Below, piece after piece: positions 33,969-45,240 of a stretch of 58,000 bases of DNA. This DNA comes from Diphasiastrum complanatum (taxonomy: Eukaryota > Streptophyta > Lycopodiopsida > Lycopodiales > Lycopodiaceae), in NCBI GenBank assembly GCA_029204225.1, contig CM055106.1:17620149-17678148 (forward strand), given 5' to 3'. The position numbers and the translations under genes are program-made. The first letter of the stretch is position 1, and each line of letters begins with the position of its first letter. The notes beneath the pieces are model-generated. The model was not told where the DNA came from, did no database searches, and saw nothing but the letters and a program-made list of their open reading frames with translations.

Positions 33969-35054
33969 GTGCGGAGAACAGAGTGTTAAAAATTCACAAT
34001 TCTAGCTTGACTAGTTTTGGTCATATGACTTGTAAATAGTTAGATGGTCATGATGTGGCTTGTCACACGTGCCAAATAGCATAGGATTCCATTCATAAGG
34101 ATGTTCTCAAGTAGACCTAAGTGTTAGAACCTTTGGAATGAGTCCAAATTATGCTTAGATACAAGGGAGAAAAAATAGGAGCTATTTTTGGTAATTTTTG
34201 CATTGTTGAGGGATCTCCAAGATTCCAACCCTAACTTGGTAGGGATGAAAGATCCACCAAAATTAGCATTAGGGATAGGTTTAGGGCTACTCATACCTAC
34301 CCAAAACCGTGATGGATCATGTATATATAGGTGATGATATCTCACCAAAATTAATCAAGCAATTTCATGATTTTTCTCTCATAATGGTGCAATTGCTCTC
34401 TATGTTCATAATTGTTTGAGTACTTGTGATTACTAATGATTATAGGATTGAATGTAGGTCTGGTGTACAGTACTCAGACTGTGGGAGGCCGTACTTTCAC
34501 ACGTGTGAAGCCTTCTTCAAGGATTTGGGCCATTTAGTGAGGTTCAAGCATAGATTTTTGATGGATTTTGATGGTTCAACTTGTGCTAATCTTATGAAAT
34601 CATAATCTATTGTTTCCCTCATCATTTCAAGTGTTTTAGGATCCTTATTTGCTGTAATTTTTACACAGAGATAAGGGAGAATAACTCTCAGTGCTCTATT
34701 CACTTCTTCAACCAACACACCTCTAAAACAACAAGTGTGTCGGTCCCGCAAAAGAGTCTAGTTAACAATTAGACTAAGTATACATTCAATTATAGCATGA
34801 AAGGTATATTTAACTAAGAGCTAAGATTACTCTAGTTTAACATGTCTTTTCATATCTAGTCGTTTCATGTGGACGACCTAGTAAAGGTTATCCAAGGCAA
34901 TGTCTTTCCTTTTAAAGGTCTTGCCCTTAATTACACAGCAAGTACTCAGGAGATATATTCCCGAAAAATGACTTAGGCCTCTTCATGATTTATAGTTATC
35001 CAGCTCATATCTTCATTTTCGAGTATATCATGCCCTTATGTTGATATTCAATAT
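33969..35054 (+). other. LTR-like block with C6 features, plus unassigned sequence
   Basis: A TATA box 'catgtatatatagg' at 34318-34331 and, downstream, 'ggtgtacagtact' (34462-34474) with 'tttcacacgtgtgaagcc' (34495-34512) resemble the LTRs at 57060-57751 and 11509-12014. A minus-strand 84-codon frame (34497-34751, 'LRVILPYLCVKITANKDPKT') has no family I recognise. The rest to 35054 is unassigned. Confidence 0.4.
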
Positions 35055-35950
35055 TTAACAATTTCGTGGCAACACATCGTCTGCTTTTGAATCATTAATT
35101 AAAGTAGAGTTGAGATTCAAACTTGATACGCTATTGTGTATGGATTCAACATCTGTACCTTTGTCCTTTATCTTGATATCGACAAACTGATCTTTGAAAA
35201 AGATAACATCTCTAGTTATTGTAATCTTTTTAGTCACTAGATTGTAAATCCTATAAGTCTTATGATTCGAAGGGTATCCAACAAAGGTAGAATCTAGTAG
35301 AATCTAGTAGAGTCTAGAACTAGTAGAATCTAGTTTCTTTTGAAGTTTTTCTAGAATCTGTTACAACCGAAAGTTCGAAGATGCCTTATCGACGATTTTG
35401 AATCTGTCCACACCTCTTCAAGTGTCTTGTCGACTAAGGCATTGGTTGTAAGCTGATTATGAAGATATGCAACTGTCGATATGGCTTCTTTTAAAAACAT
35501 GCATGTAACATCATGCTTTTTGCACATTCGACAAGTGTATGATTCTACGTTTAGCTATTCCATTCGACTGTGGAGAATAGGTGGGCTTTATAGTGTTCCT
35601 TGGATTTAGTCGAAATGAATTCACTGCCACCATCAGTCCGAGTTGCCTTAGTCTTTTTTAAAATCAAATTTTCAACTTCTTACTTGAATTGCTGAAAATT
35701 CTTGAAGGCTTCCAATTTCTTTTTCATAAAATAATTTGTTTTCGTCCTCAAATAATCATCGATGAAAGTCAAAAAGGATTTTTCTCCCCCTATCAAGAGA
35801 GTATGCATGGGTCCACATATGTCGTTGTGCACAATATCTAACACGCCTTTGGATGTGTGTTACAAATTGGACTTAAAAGGTGTTCTAGCATGCATGGCTA
35901 GAATACAACGTCGACAAAATGTATAGTATGATAACACAACCTATTTATTT
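35055..35950 (-). pseudogene. Copia integrase fragment
   Basis: The minus strand with many frameshifts gives 'DIVHNDICGPMHT', 'FLTFIDDYLR', 'TDGGSEFIS', the region around the catalytic Glu (degraded), then 'FVGYPSNHKTYRIY' and 'KKITITRDVIFF' at 35237-35200. This spans GAG-pre-integrase to integrase C-terminus. Gag, RT and LTRs are not attached. Confidence 0.82.
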
Positions 35951-36563
35951 GACATATTTCTAAAACAAGTAAAATTGGTTAGAAAATAAACTACATAGTC
36001 AAATAAATATTCGACTTCGATAGTTTTCCCTCTATCATCGACGCAACTTATTATCATTCACAAGTGTGGAAAATGAATGATAGAAATAGATCACATTATT
36101 GCCAATTATCAAAACTCAGATCATAATAGTATGAAAAACAAAAAAAAGAGTAAGACAAGTCATGTGTCAAAATTTGTCGAATGTAGTATGTATTGCTGAA
36201 TGATGGACAAAATACATCCAATAAAGGCCCAAAGTATACTCAATAAGACTTAATAAGGGCTAACTATTACTCAAGATAGTTACGTTTAGTTAAGTTAGAG
36301 CATTGTCTATAAGTATGCAAGAGACGTCAATTTTTGAATTCTTTGGCTCATTTGCAAAGGAGAGCTCTTAACTTCCTCTTGAATGTGAGCTTTGGGATTT
36401 TATTCATTGCTATGTACTCATTCTTCCATGCCTAATGTGATTTCATGGAGATCTCCTTGTTTTTGGATTTCTATGGATATGCTATCATGAATGCTTTGTA
36501 CTTTTCTTGCTATTAGCTTTACTTCCATTGTAATTGCTATGAGTTTGGATTTGGCACATGACA
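35951..36563 (+). repeat. Probable LTR of a Gypsy element (left end unresolved)
   Basis: It ends 'ttggcacatgaca' 5 bp before a tRNA-Met primer site. A TATA-like 'tctataagtatg' is near 36308. The left limit was not found. Confidence 0.5.
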
Positions 36564-36568
36564 TTTCT

Positions 36569-36580
36569 TGGTATCAGAGC
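36569..36580 (+). other. Primer-binding site (initiator tRNA-Met type)
   Basis: TGGTATCAGAGC after the LTR end 'gaca' plus 'tttct'. Confidence 0.8.
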
Positions 36581-36639
36581 ATTACTAGATCCTTTTCCCA
36601 TCATATTTGGTGGTTTTCTTTGAATTTGGTAGACTTCTT

Positions 36640-37915
36640 TTACTAGTTTTTTTGTTATCCAATTTTTAGCATGTTTTGATATTCTACATTGATTTGGATC
36701 AAGCTATGCAAGTGGCACTCAAAATCGAACCTAAGTACGCTGGGAAGTGGCTGACTAAGCCAAGAACCTCTACATATGAAACTACTAGATATGAAGCTGA
36801 ACGTAACTTTGGCGCTCATCGGGATGATAAAGAAAGAAACACATATCTTCAGTATCCAACAATAAGAAAAGCTGATAGGAGAAATGCTAGTAAGAAACAA
36901 GTGGTTATTATGGAAGCCAAACCAGAGGTGAAGCTTGTCAGATCAAAGTCAGAAATAGATCAACTTTGACAGTAGGGGTTGTGTTTACTTGCAAGTAGAA
37001 ATGGAAACCAGCACTTCTATGGTTAATCTATACCCTTAAAAAAAAGTTTCCATTTAGTGGAGCTAGGTCCAATTGATGTCATACTAGGTGTGGAATGGCC
37101 TACAACTCTGGGTAATGTGACAATCAACTTTGATCAAGGACTGATGAGCTTTAGGCAAGGAAAACACCAATATGAACTACACAATGTTCAATCCATACAA
37201 AACATTCAACCTTGCAAATAATTTTTGTGGAGAAGGCTCTAAATTGAATGTGGAAATATTGTGCTTAAAATTGAAGAAGTCGAAGGAAAAGTCAAAGAAG
37301 TAAAGATAAAATCACTATTCAAGGTGAAAAAAGAAGCCAAAGATTCCAAGATCTAGAAGATCTTGGGTAAATTTTCGGAGGTGTTTCTTGAACAGTTACC
37401 TAAAAATGAACCTCCAACTAGATTCGTAGACCATCGCATTGAATTGAAACCAAGATCTAAACAGATCAATTTACCACCTTACAGACTATCAAGAGCCGAA
37501 AAAGAAAAAGTGCACAACCAAGTTCACGAGTTACTCTCACAGGAATTTATTGTTCTAAGTGAGTCACCTTTTGCCTCTCCCGTGTTACTCGTTAAGAAGA
37601 AAGATGGAACGTTTAGAATGTGCATTGACTATCGATCCCTTAACAAAATTACCATCAAAAATAGATATCCTATATTCGAAGGGTAGATGATTTGTTGGAT
37701 GCTTTGAAAGGAGCCATTGTTTTTTTGAAAATAGATTTACGTTTGGGATACCATCAAATCAAGGTCAAAGAGGAGGATCAACATATAATAGCTTTTTAAA
37801 CTGACAAGGAAAATTATGAATTCAAAGTTATGTCTTTTGGATTAACTAATGCTCATGCCACTTTTCAAGCTCTCATGAATCGGACCTTTGAACCTTATCT
37901 TTACTTGTTTGTGTT
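36640..37915 (+). pseudogene. Gypsy gag-protease-RT remnant
   Basis: A residual gag frame (36676-36969) is followed by the protease C-terminus ('DVILGVEWPTTLG') near 37074-37110. Then comes the RT entry region ('[13 protein letters not shown]', '[19 protein letters not shown]') and, after a frameshift at 37683, 'FLKIDLRLGYHQIKV' and '[17 protein letters not shown]'. It stops at 'YLFVLVF' just before the expected FxDD. Large parts of gag and protease are missing. Confidence 0.85.
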
Positions 37916-38009
37916 GGTATTCTATAATAGAAACATGGAATGTGTACTTTTCACATGTGTGAGGACATCTCAAACAATGTGAATGATCTCCTAAAATGTG
38001 TGATTTCAC

Positions 38010-38690
38010 ATAGATCTATCGTTCACAGTTGCTTTTGGCTCAGGAATTATTTCAAACTATGGTGATCACTTTTAATCTAGAATTTAGAACCACATAGATA
38101 GTGTCACCATTTTTTAAGTGCATGCACAATTTCCAACATCTCCTTATCATGAGTAGGATATGATGCTTCTGTATCAGTGCGTCTCCTACTTTTGTAAGCA
38201 ATGACTCCATCTGGCTAACTCAGAATAGCTCCCAATCCTATGCCATTGGCATCCACTATTACCATGAAAAGTAAATTATAGTTGGGTTGCACCAATAAAG
38301 GAGCTATTACCAATGATTCCTTGAGAGCTTCAAAAGCCATCTGAGTCTCTTCATTCCGTTCAAATTTATCCTTCCTCAAAAGATGGGTAAACGGTGCTGC
38401 AACATTTGAAAGGTCATGAATAAATCTTTTATAATAGGATGCTAAACCAAAAATCCTCTCAATTCTCTGACACTGTTGGGTGATTTTCAATTCTTGATTG
38501 CCTCAATCTTTTTTTAATCCACCTTGATTCCTTCATGGGATAGTGCCCCAAGTATTCCACCTCATCTCGAGCGAATTCACATTAAATTGATTTTTGCAAA
38601 CAGCTTGTATTCTCGAAGACTACTTAAGACCGTGTCCAAATGTTTTGCTTGCTCTTCCATGTGATATTGTAAAAGTCATCTATCTTGAGG
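38010..38690 (-). pseudogene. Gypsy RT-RNase H remnant, opposite strand
   Basis: The minus strand from 38690 gives 'FARDEVEYLGH' and 'FGLASYYKRFIHDLSNVAAP', 'THLLRKDKFERNEETQMAFE', then RNase H ('VDANGIGLGAILS', 'YPTHDKEMLEIVHALKKW', 'DHHSLK', 'LSQKQL') to about 38010. This is the RT connection and RNase H downstream of the motifs in 36640-37915, but inverted. Frameshifts and stops are present. Confidence 0.85.
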
Positions 38691-39370
38691 TTTGGGGTCC
38701 TCTATCAAAACCACTCATTGTACACTTGAAAATAAGTGATTAGGCCAACTTTAGAGTTGGATTAGCTTGTGATAGTGTAGGCTACTTACACTTGGCTTGA
38801 TGGTAGAGGTCTACTGACATGGCACTTCTTGATTTCATTTGTCAATTTAGACCAATCATATTGTAAGATGCACAAAAATGGTCCAATCATTGTAAGAGAG
38901 GTGTCATATTGTAGGTGGTCCAATCACAAAGTAAGAGGTGATTTTAGAGAGGTCCAATCATTGTACTCCATTACCACTCTTCATGGATCTCGAGCTACTA
39001 TGAGTGAGAGTGAGATTGATTCCACACTTAGTTTTTTTTATGAGAGATTTGTGTTGGAAAGAGGTGTGTAAAAGGTAGGCTGAATAGAATCGAATAAAAA
39101 GAATTTGAATGACAAGAAAGAAAACTTATCGTGCGTAGTGGAATAAACTATCTTCCTTCTTCTCTATGCATGACTATGCCTATCAATTTTGAACAAGACA
39201 ATAGTGATAGAAATCATGCTCAATCTTATAGTAACTAACTTTGAAATCATTAGTACCACAGTGATTATGTAGCCAAACATTAGCATTGAATTACTAGACA
39301 AAATTTGTATCGTGAAGAATTACAGAAATGCATACATTTTGAGACAAACCTAAATGCAATAAGAAGATAG
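38691..39370. other. Unassigned block with CCAAT repeats
   Basis: No gene was found. It holds the minisatellite at 38850-38962 and is the 5' flank of C3. Confidence 0.45.
38850..38962. repeat. CCAAT minisatellite, second array
   Basis: Units starting near 38850, 38881, 38918 and 38952 share 'ggtccaatca' and '(g)taagaggtg', spacing 31-37 bp, as at 22540-22690. Confidence 0.7.
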
Positions 39371-40574
39371 TGAAGAAACATTTTGTTTCTAATGCCAAAG
39401 CTTTGCTAGCTTTCAATTCTGAACCCTTTAAAAAAAGGCGATATGACACAACACGACACGAAATTAGTCATGCCCCACAAACAACCAAGAAGATTAGCCA
39501 AGTACCAAGGGGTACAACTATTTGATCTAATAACATGACATTATCAGAAGTGTTCTAGATTGTGGCTAATCTGCCACTCTTGTAATTTGCGAATTAGTTG
39601 TAGATGTTTAATCCTTCTAATCTGTAAGTTACAAGAATGCGGCATGAAATTGTTCACGAACTATATACTTTCTAGTTGATGCATAATACAGTAAGTCTAA
39701 TGCTAGTAAGCAAGACAAGCATCATAAAATGAAAAATTTAGAATACGAATCTGCTTGCGTGCGAGATAATTTTGTAATAGGATCTGTAGATCCACAGGTC
39801 CTCTAGCCTAGCGAGACTCAAATTCGTGAGAGAACTGTAGTTCTCTCACGCAACGCACTATGATGGACCTACATGCAGTGCTTGAAGAATCAAAAAAATC
39901 AATAGATGATTTTGTAGTTGTTGTGCACATTATTAATCTAGATGATTGTATGATCTCAGATTTATTTTTGTCTGCTTCTAATCGTGTGTCTGATTCTCTT
40001 GTTCATTCTATTTCGCACTTTAGTTTGATATTGTTGAATGCTACATTATTCTGTTAATGTAGATCATCTGTGTCTGACTACTCTCTGAAGGATTGTAGGA
40101 GTGATACAGCCGGTAGTGACCAACAATCACACCTGAATTCCTAATGAACTGACTTCGTTCGCAAATCCTTTTGCTTCGTGCTTCGCTTCGCGATCACTTA
40201 GCTATAGGGGTAAATCAATTACAGAGCTCATCTAAGTTTTGTTTCGTTTCGTTTCATTTCGTCCTATTTCGTCTCGTCTTGTTACAGAGAGTGATTGATC
40301 TCGTCGCGAACTCTTTCGTTTCGTTTCGTTTTGTGTTGTTTCGCGATATGTGCTTCCAACATGAATCAATAGTGCAAGTTTCACTTTGCTTCATTTTGTT
40401 TTGTTTAGAATTCGTCTCGTTTCGTTTGGTTGTATAGAGCCTGATTGATCCAACTCAAACAGAAATAATGCGAGTGTCACGAAAAGTTTTGCAAATCATT
40501 CGTGATCTAATTTTGTCAGTTTGTCACCAGAGTTTTGGCTAGAATTTTGCATTTTCTGAGTGCATTCATTGTCA
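39371..40574 (+). repeat. C3 LTR copy A (complete, 1204 bp)
   Basis: It starts TGAAGAAACATTTTG and ends CATTGTCA. It contains TTTCG pentamer runs (40238-40345). It is followed not by a primer site but by 131 bp of other sequence and a second LTR copy. It is closer to the 3' LTR at 44387 than to copy B. Confidence 0.85.
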
Positions 40575-40705
40575 TCAGATAATATTGATTCAGTATTAAA
40601 ATGAAACAGATGTAAATAAGTATAATTGATGAAAATCCAGCAAATTCACACATGTGGGGAACCACACAAAAAGTGTGAATGGTCTTTACCATGCTTTATG
40701 GTGGC
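40575..40705. other. 131-bp spacer between C3 LTR copies
   Basis: It contains 'ttcacacatgtgggg' and 'aaaaagtgtgaatgg', half-sites of the recurring palindrome. It has no match to LTR or internal C3 sequence. Confidence 0.6.
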
Positions 40706-41608
40706 ACTATATACTTTCTAGTTGATGCATAATACAGTAAGTCTAATGCTAGTAAGCAAGACAAGCATCAAAAGACGAAAAATTCTGAAGATGAATCCGC
40801 CTGCATGCGAGATAATTCTGTAATAGGATCTGTAGATCCACAGGTCTACTAGTAAGCGAGACTCAAATTTGTGACAGAACTGTATTTCTCCCACACCAAC
40901 GTACTGCGTGGATCTGCATGTAGTGCTTGAAGAATCAAATCAATAGATGACTTTGTAGCTGTTGTGCACATTATTAATCTAGATGATTGTATGATCTCGA
41001 ATTTATTTTTGTCTGCTATTATTCATGTGTCTGATTGTCTTGTTCATTCTATTCTGCACTTTGGTTTGATGTTCTTGAATGCTACATTATTCTGTTAACA
41101 TAGATCAGTTGTGTCTGACTACTCTCTGAAGGATTGTACAGTCGGCAGTGACTAGCGATCACATCTGAATTTCTGACGAACTGACTTCGTTCACAAATCT
41201 TTTCGCTTCTTGTTTTGCTTCACGATCACTTAGCTATATGAGTAAATCAATTACAGAGCTCATCTAAGTTTCATTTCGTTTCGTCCTGTTTCATCTCGTC
41301 TCGCTACAGAGAGTGATTGATTTCGTCGCGAACTCTTTCGCTTCATTTCATTTTGTGTTGTTTCGCGATTTGTGCTTCCAACATGAATCAATGTCAGTGC
41401 AAGTTTTGCTTTACTTCGTTTCATTTCATTTTTTTTTAGAATTCGTCTCATTTCATTTGGTTGTGTTACAGAGCCTGATTAATCCAACTCGAACATAAAT
41501 AATTTGAGTGTCACAAAAAGGTTTGTGAATCGTTCATGATCTAATTTTGTCAGTTTGTCACCAGAGTTTTGGCTACAATTTTGCATTTTTTGAGTGCATT
41601 CATTGTCA
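40706..41608 (+). repeat. C3 LTR copy B (lacks first ~289 bp)
   Basis: It matches copy A from 39660 onward with many substitutions, several of CG-to-CA or TG type in the TTTCG runs. It ends CATTGTCA, 4 bp before the primer site. Confidence 0.85.
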
Positions 41609-41612
41609 TTAG

Positions 41613-41624
41613 TGGTATCAGAGT
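41613..41624 (+). other. C3 primer-binding site (initiator tRNA-Met type)
   Basis: TGGTATCAGAGT, one change from the usual TGGTATCAGAGC. Confidence 0.85.
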
Positions 41625-41704
41625 CAACCTTGCCATAATTTGACATAGCCGAAAAGCTATCAGGTCCAAGAGGCTTAAGCATTGAAACAATCACCCATCA
41701 ACAA

Positions 41705-42445
41705 GTGAACACGAATTCAGAATCAATGGCTTCAATCAGCAGCATACAGAGCAAGATCTGTATAGTTCTGGATTCTTCAGAATCTAACTTTCTAGCATGG
41801 AAAGTTAAGACATTGTTGATACTGAAGGGTGAAGGTTTATTCCCCTTGGTGGATGGCACAGAGGAGATGCCTACAACATCAGACAAAGAGCTACGCGAGT
41901 GGAGGGAGAAAAATGACAAGGCAGTAGCCTTGCTATCATCTTCCATAGAAGATAGTCTCACGCTTGACTTGGCTACACTCTCCAAGGCAAAGGAAATGTG
42001 AGATACACTGCTCACAAGATTTCAATTGAAATCACAAAGTCGAATAATAATGCTGGAAGATCAGCTGACAAATCTACAGTGGGATGAGAAGGACCTCACT
42101 TCTTTTGTAAGGAAGATGAAGGATCTATTCCTGTCACTACACAATTTTGGAGTAGAAAATGTAGTGTCAGCTGAGAAGCAGCTCACTTACCAGTTGAAAG
42201 CCTTACCCAAATCTTTCCAGACAACCAGAACCCTGCTCGCAAAAGATCCTACAATGACCCTCGAAAAGGCAATTGTCGAGATTCGAGAGGAAGTCGAGGC
42301 TAGAGAATATCTTGATCACAAGGATGGTTCTAACTAGGCCCTCTATGGCAATAAAGAAAAGGCCAAGAAACAATTCAAGCCTAAGAGAGAGTCGAATCAA
42401 AGGCTGGATCGTGATCAGAAGGCAAAGGGGATCAGCAAGGGTAAG
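41705..42445 (+). pseudogene. C3 gag (broken)
   Basis: The frame from 41705 (Met also at 41726) gives a Copia Gag: 'SNFLAWKVKTLLILKGEGL', 'REKNDKAVALLSSSI'. It is stopped at 42000-42002 (TGA where 'MWDTL' is expected), then continues 'DTLLTRFQLKSQ', 'EKQLTYQLKALPKSFQ' to 42337. The zinc knuckle is missing; the sequence runs into a Lys-rich tail and then directly into the integrase C-terminus. Confidence 0.85.
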
Positions 42446-42469
42446 TGAAAGAGCAAAGGGAGGTCAAAA

Positions 42470-44340
42470 CAGTCTATCTCACATCAGTATCTTTGGCTAT
42501 GCAGCTTATGCGCATATCCCTGATAAGCTTCGAAAGAAGCTTGATGAGAAAGCTAAACAGGGATTTTTGGTAGGTTATGACAACAATTTGTCATACTACA
42601 AAGTCTATATGCCAGACACGAACACTGTGAAGATAGTGAGAGATGTCATATTCAACGAGAGCAAGACAATGGCCAATGATGATCTTGTCAGCTATGAAGT
42701 TCTGGAAAGACAGTACTATGATCTGCCATTAGCGACAGAGAGAGCAGAAGACGAATACAATAACAAAGATTTTTGAGTCGCTTCGCGTTCGAGTGATGAA
42801 TCAGAAGACAAAAGATTCGAGAGGCAGCCTTTTGCTACAGTGCTTGTAAACCGAGATGGTTTTGGACCTAGTAGAGCAGACAAAGACAAAGGCATTGTTG
42901 TCCCAAGAGGATCTCTTAGAAGGTCGACAAGACAACGAAGAGCGCCAGCAAGATACGTGCCAGGCAGCTCAGCTTTCACATTAGAAGAATTCTATGGATT
43001 CAGTGGCGAACCACAGACATTCGGGGAGGCAATTGAATGTCCAGAAAAGGACAAATGGATCCAAGCCATGAACGAAGAGATGGAGTCCATGAGGAAGAAC
43101 CAGGTATAGATTTTGCAGCCATTACCTGAGATATGGTATTGATTATTCTGAAACCTTCTCTCCTATCATAAAGCATTTGTCCCTACGTTTGTTATTTGCA
43201 TATGCAGCTGCTTATGACCTCAGGATGCACATTGTGGACAAGAAGACAGCCTTCTTGCATGGTGAGTTAGACGAGGAGGTCTATATGGATCAACCCCCAG
43301 GATATGTCTCGAATTCACTTCCTGATTATGCATGCAAAATGGATAGGAGTATCTATGGTTTGAAACAGTCAGCTCGACAATGGTACAAAAAGAAGGATCA
43401 AGCCCTAAAAATATTGGGATTCAAGCCACTGATGGCTGATTCCAATGTCTATGTGAGAATTACTGAAGGGAAGATCATCATTGTGGCTATGTATGTGGAT
43501 GACACTCTGATACTCTGCAAGAGTGAGCACCTGATTGCTGCAGTGAAGATAGACATCTCAAAATATTTTGAGATTGTGGATCTAGGAGAGGCCGGGTGTT
43601 ACCTTGGCTTGCAAATTGTAAGGGATTATGAAGGAGGTAAGTTGTATCTTCAACAGTCCAGATACACCCAGAAAATCTTGGAGGATTTTGGGATGTTGAA
43701 TTGAAAAGGAGCGAATACTCCAATGCTTGTAGGGACAGTGCTGACGAACGAAAATTGTTTGAGGACTGAGGTAGAGAGAGAATTGATGCAGCTCACACCT
43801 TACATAAAGCTGATAGGATTGTTGATGTACCTTGCAGACAATACATGCCCTGACATTGCCTATGCAATGTTCAGGATGAGCCAATTCTGCACGAATCCTG
43901 GCTCGACACATTGGAAGATTGCAAAACGAATCTTGCAATATCTTCAATTAACAAAGGATTATGGTTTGTGTTATTATCGTGATGCAGATTGTCAGATGCT
44001 TTTTTACAGTGATGCTAGCTGGGCATCTCTCAAAGACGACTATAAAAGTGTCTCAGGAGGATGCACCATTGCGTCAGGAGCGACAATTCTTTGGGTCAAT
44101 AAGAAGCAGACCATTGTGGCTCAGTCATCCTGCGAAGCAAAGTATGTTGCAGCAGCAAAGATGGCCAATGAGATAATTTGGCTCAAACAGTTCCTAGACG
44201 AATTGGGCGAAACGAACAAGTACCACTTGATCAAGGACCTGATTGGCAAGAAGACGTTGCAGACCACTTTCATTGGAATGAAAGACATGGTTGCTGACAT
44301 TTTTACAAAGGCCCTAGACAAAGGTCTATTCGAGAGATAG
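42470..44340 (+). pseudogene. C3 pol remnant: integrase end, RT, RNase H
   Basis: The integrase C-terminal part starts at 'HISIFGYAAYAHIP' (about 42480) and 'GFLVGYDNNLSYYKVY'. Protease and the integrase catalytic core are deleted. 'KWIQAMNEEMESMRKNQV' is followed by a stop and a second deletion removing the RT fingers; RT resumes at 'YGIDYSETFSP'. The palm is intact: 'DKKTAFLHGELDEEVYM', 'SIYGLKQSARQWY', 'AMYVDDTLIL' (about 43485). RNase H has 'FYSDASWAS', 'VSGGCTIASG' and 'SSCEAKYVAAA'; a third deletion joins 'LGETNKYH' to 'MKDMVADIFTKAL'. It ends at 44338-44340. Confidence 0.88.
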
Positions 44341-44376
44341 AGGAGCAGCCTTGGAGTCGTCAAGCTATCATGCTTA

Positions 44377-44386
44377 GAGAGGGAGC
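44377..44386 (+). other. C3 polypurine tract
   Basis: 'agagagggagc' lies just before the 3' LTR start TGAAGAAAC at 44387. Confidence 0.75.
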
Positions 44387-45240
44387 TGAAGAAACATTTT
44401 GTTTCTAATGCCAAAGCTATGCTAGCTTTCAATTCTGAACCCTTTGACAAAAGACGATACGACACAACACGACACAAAATCAGTCATGCCCCACGAACAG
44501 CCAAGAAGATTAGCCAAGTACCAAGGGGTACAACTATTTGATCTGAATACATGACATTATCAGAAGTGTTCTAGATTGTGGCTAATCTGCCACTCTTGTA
44601 ATGCGCGAATTAGTTGTAGATGTTTAATCCTTCTAATCTGTAAGTTACAAGAACGCGACACGAAATTGTTCACGAACTATATACTTTCTAGTTGATGCAT
44701 GATACAGTAAGTCTAATGCTGAAAAGCAAGACAAGCATCATAAAATAAAAAATTTAGAATATGAATCTGCTTGCGTGCGAGATAATTTTGTAATAGGATT
44801 TGTAGATCCACAGGTCCTCTAGCCTAGCGAGACTCAAATTCGTGAGAGAACTTAAGTTTTCTCACGCAACGCACTGCGATGGATCTGCATGCAGTGTTTG
44901 AAGAATCAAAAAAATCAATAGATAATTTTATAGCTGTTGTGTACATTATTAATCTAGATGATTGTATGATCTCAAATTTATTTTTGTCTGCTTCTAATTG
45001 TGTGTCTGATTCTCTTGTTCATTCTATTCCGCACTTTAGTTTGATATTGTTGAATGCTACATTATTCTGTTAATGTAGATCAGTTGTGTCTGACTACTCT
45101 CTGAAGGATTGTAGGAGTGATACAGCCGGTAGTGACCAACAATCACATCTGAATTCCTAATGAACTAACTTCGTTCGCAAATCCTTTTGCTTCGTGCTTC
45201 ACTTCGCGATCACTTAGTTATAGGGGTAAATCAATTACAG
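44387..45240 (+). repeat. C3 3' LTR (copy C), truncated
   Basis: It matches copy A to 'ggggtaaatcaattacag' (A: about 40224) with few changes, then stops. About 350 bp of LTR, including the TTTCG runs, are missing. Confidence 0.88.

Noticed and set aside
40171-40437. 88-codon frame in C3 LTR copy A
   Set aside because: It is driven by the TTTCG pentamer runs inside an LTR, giving Phe/Arg-rich nonsense.
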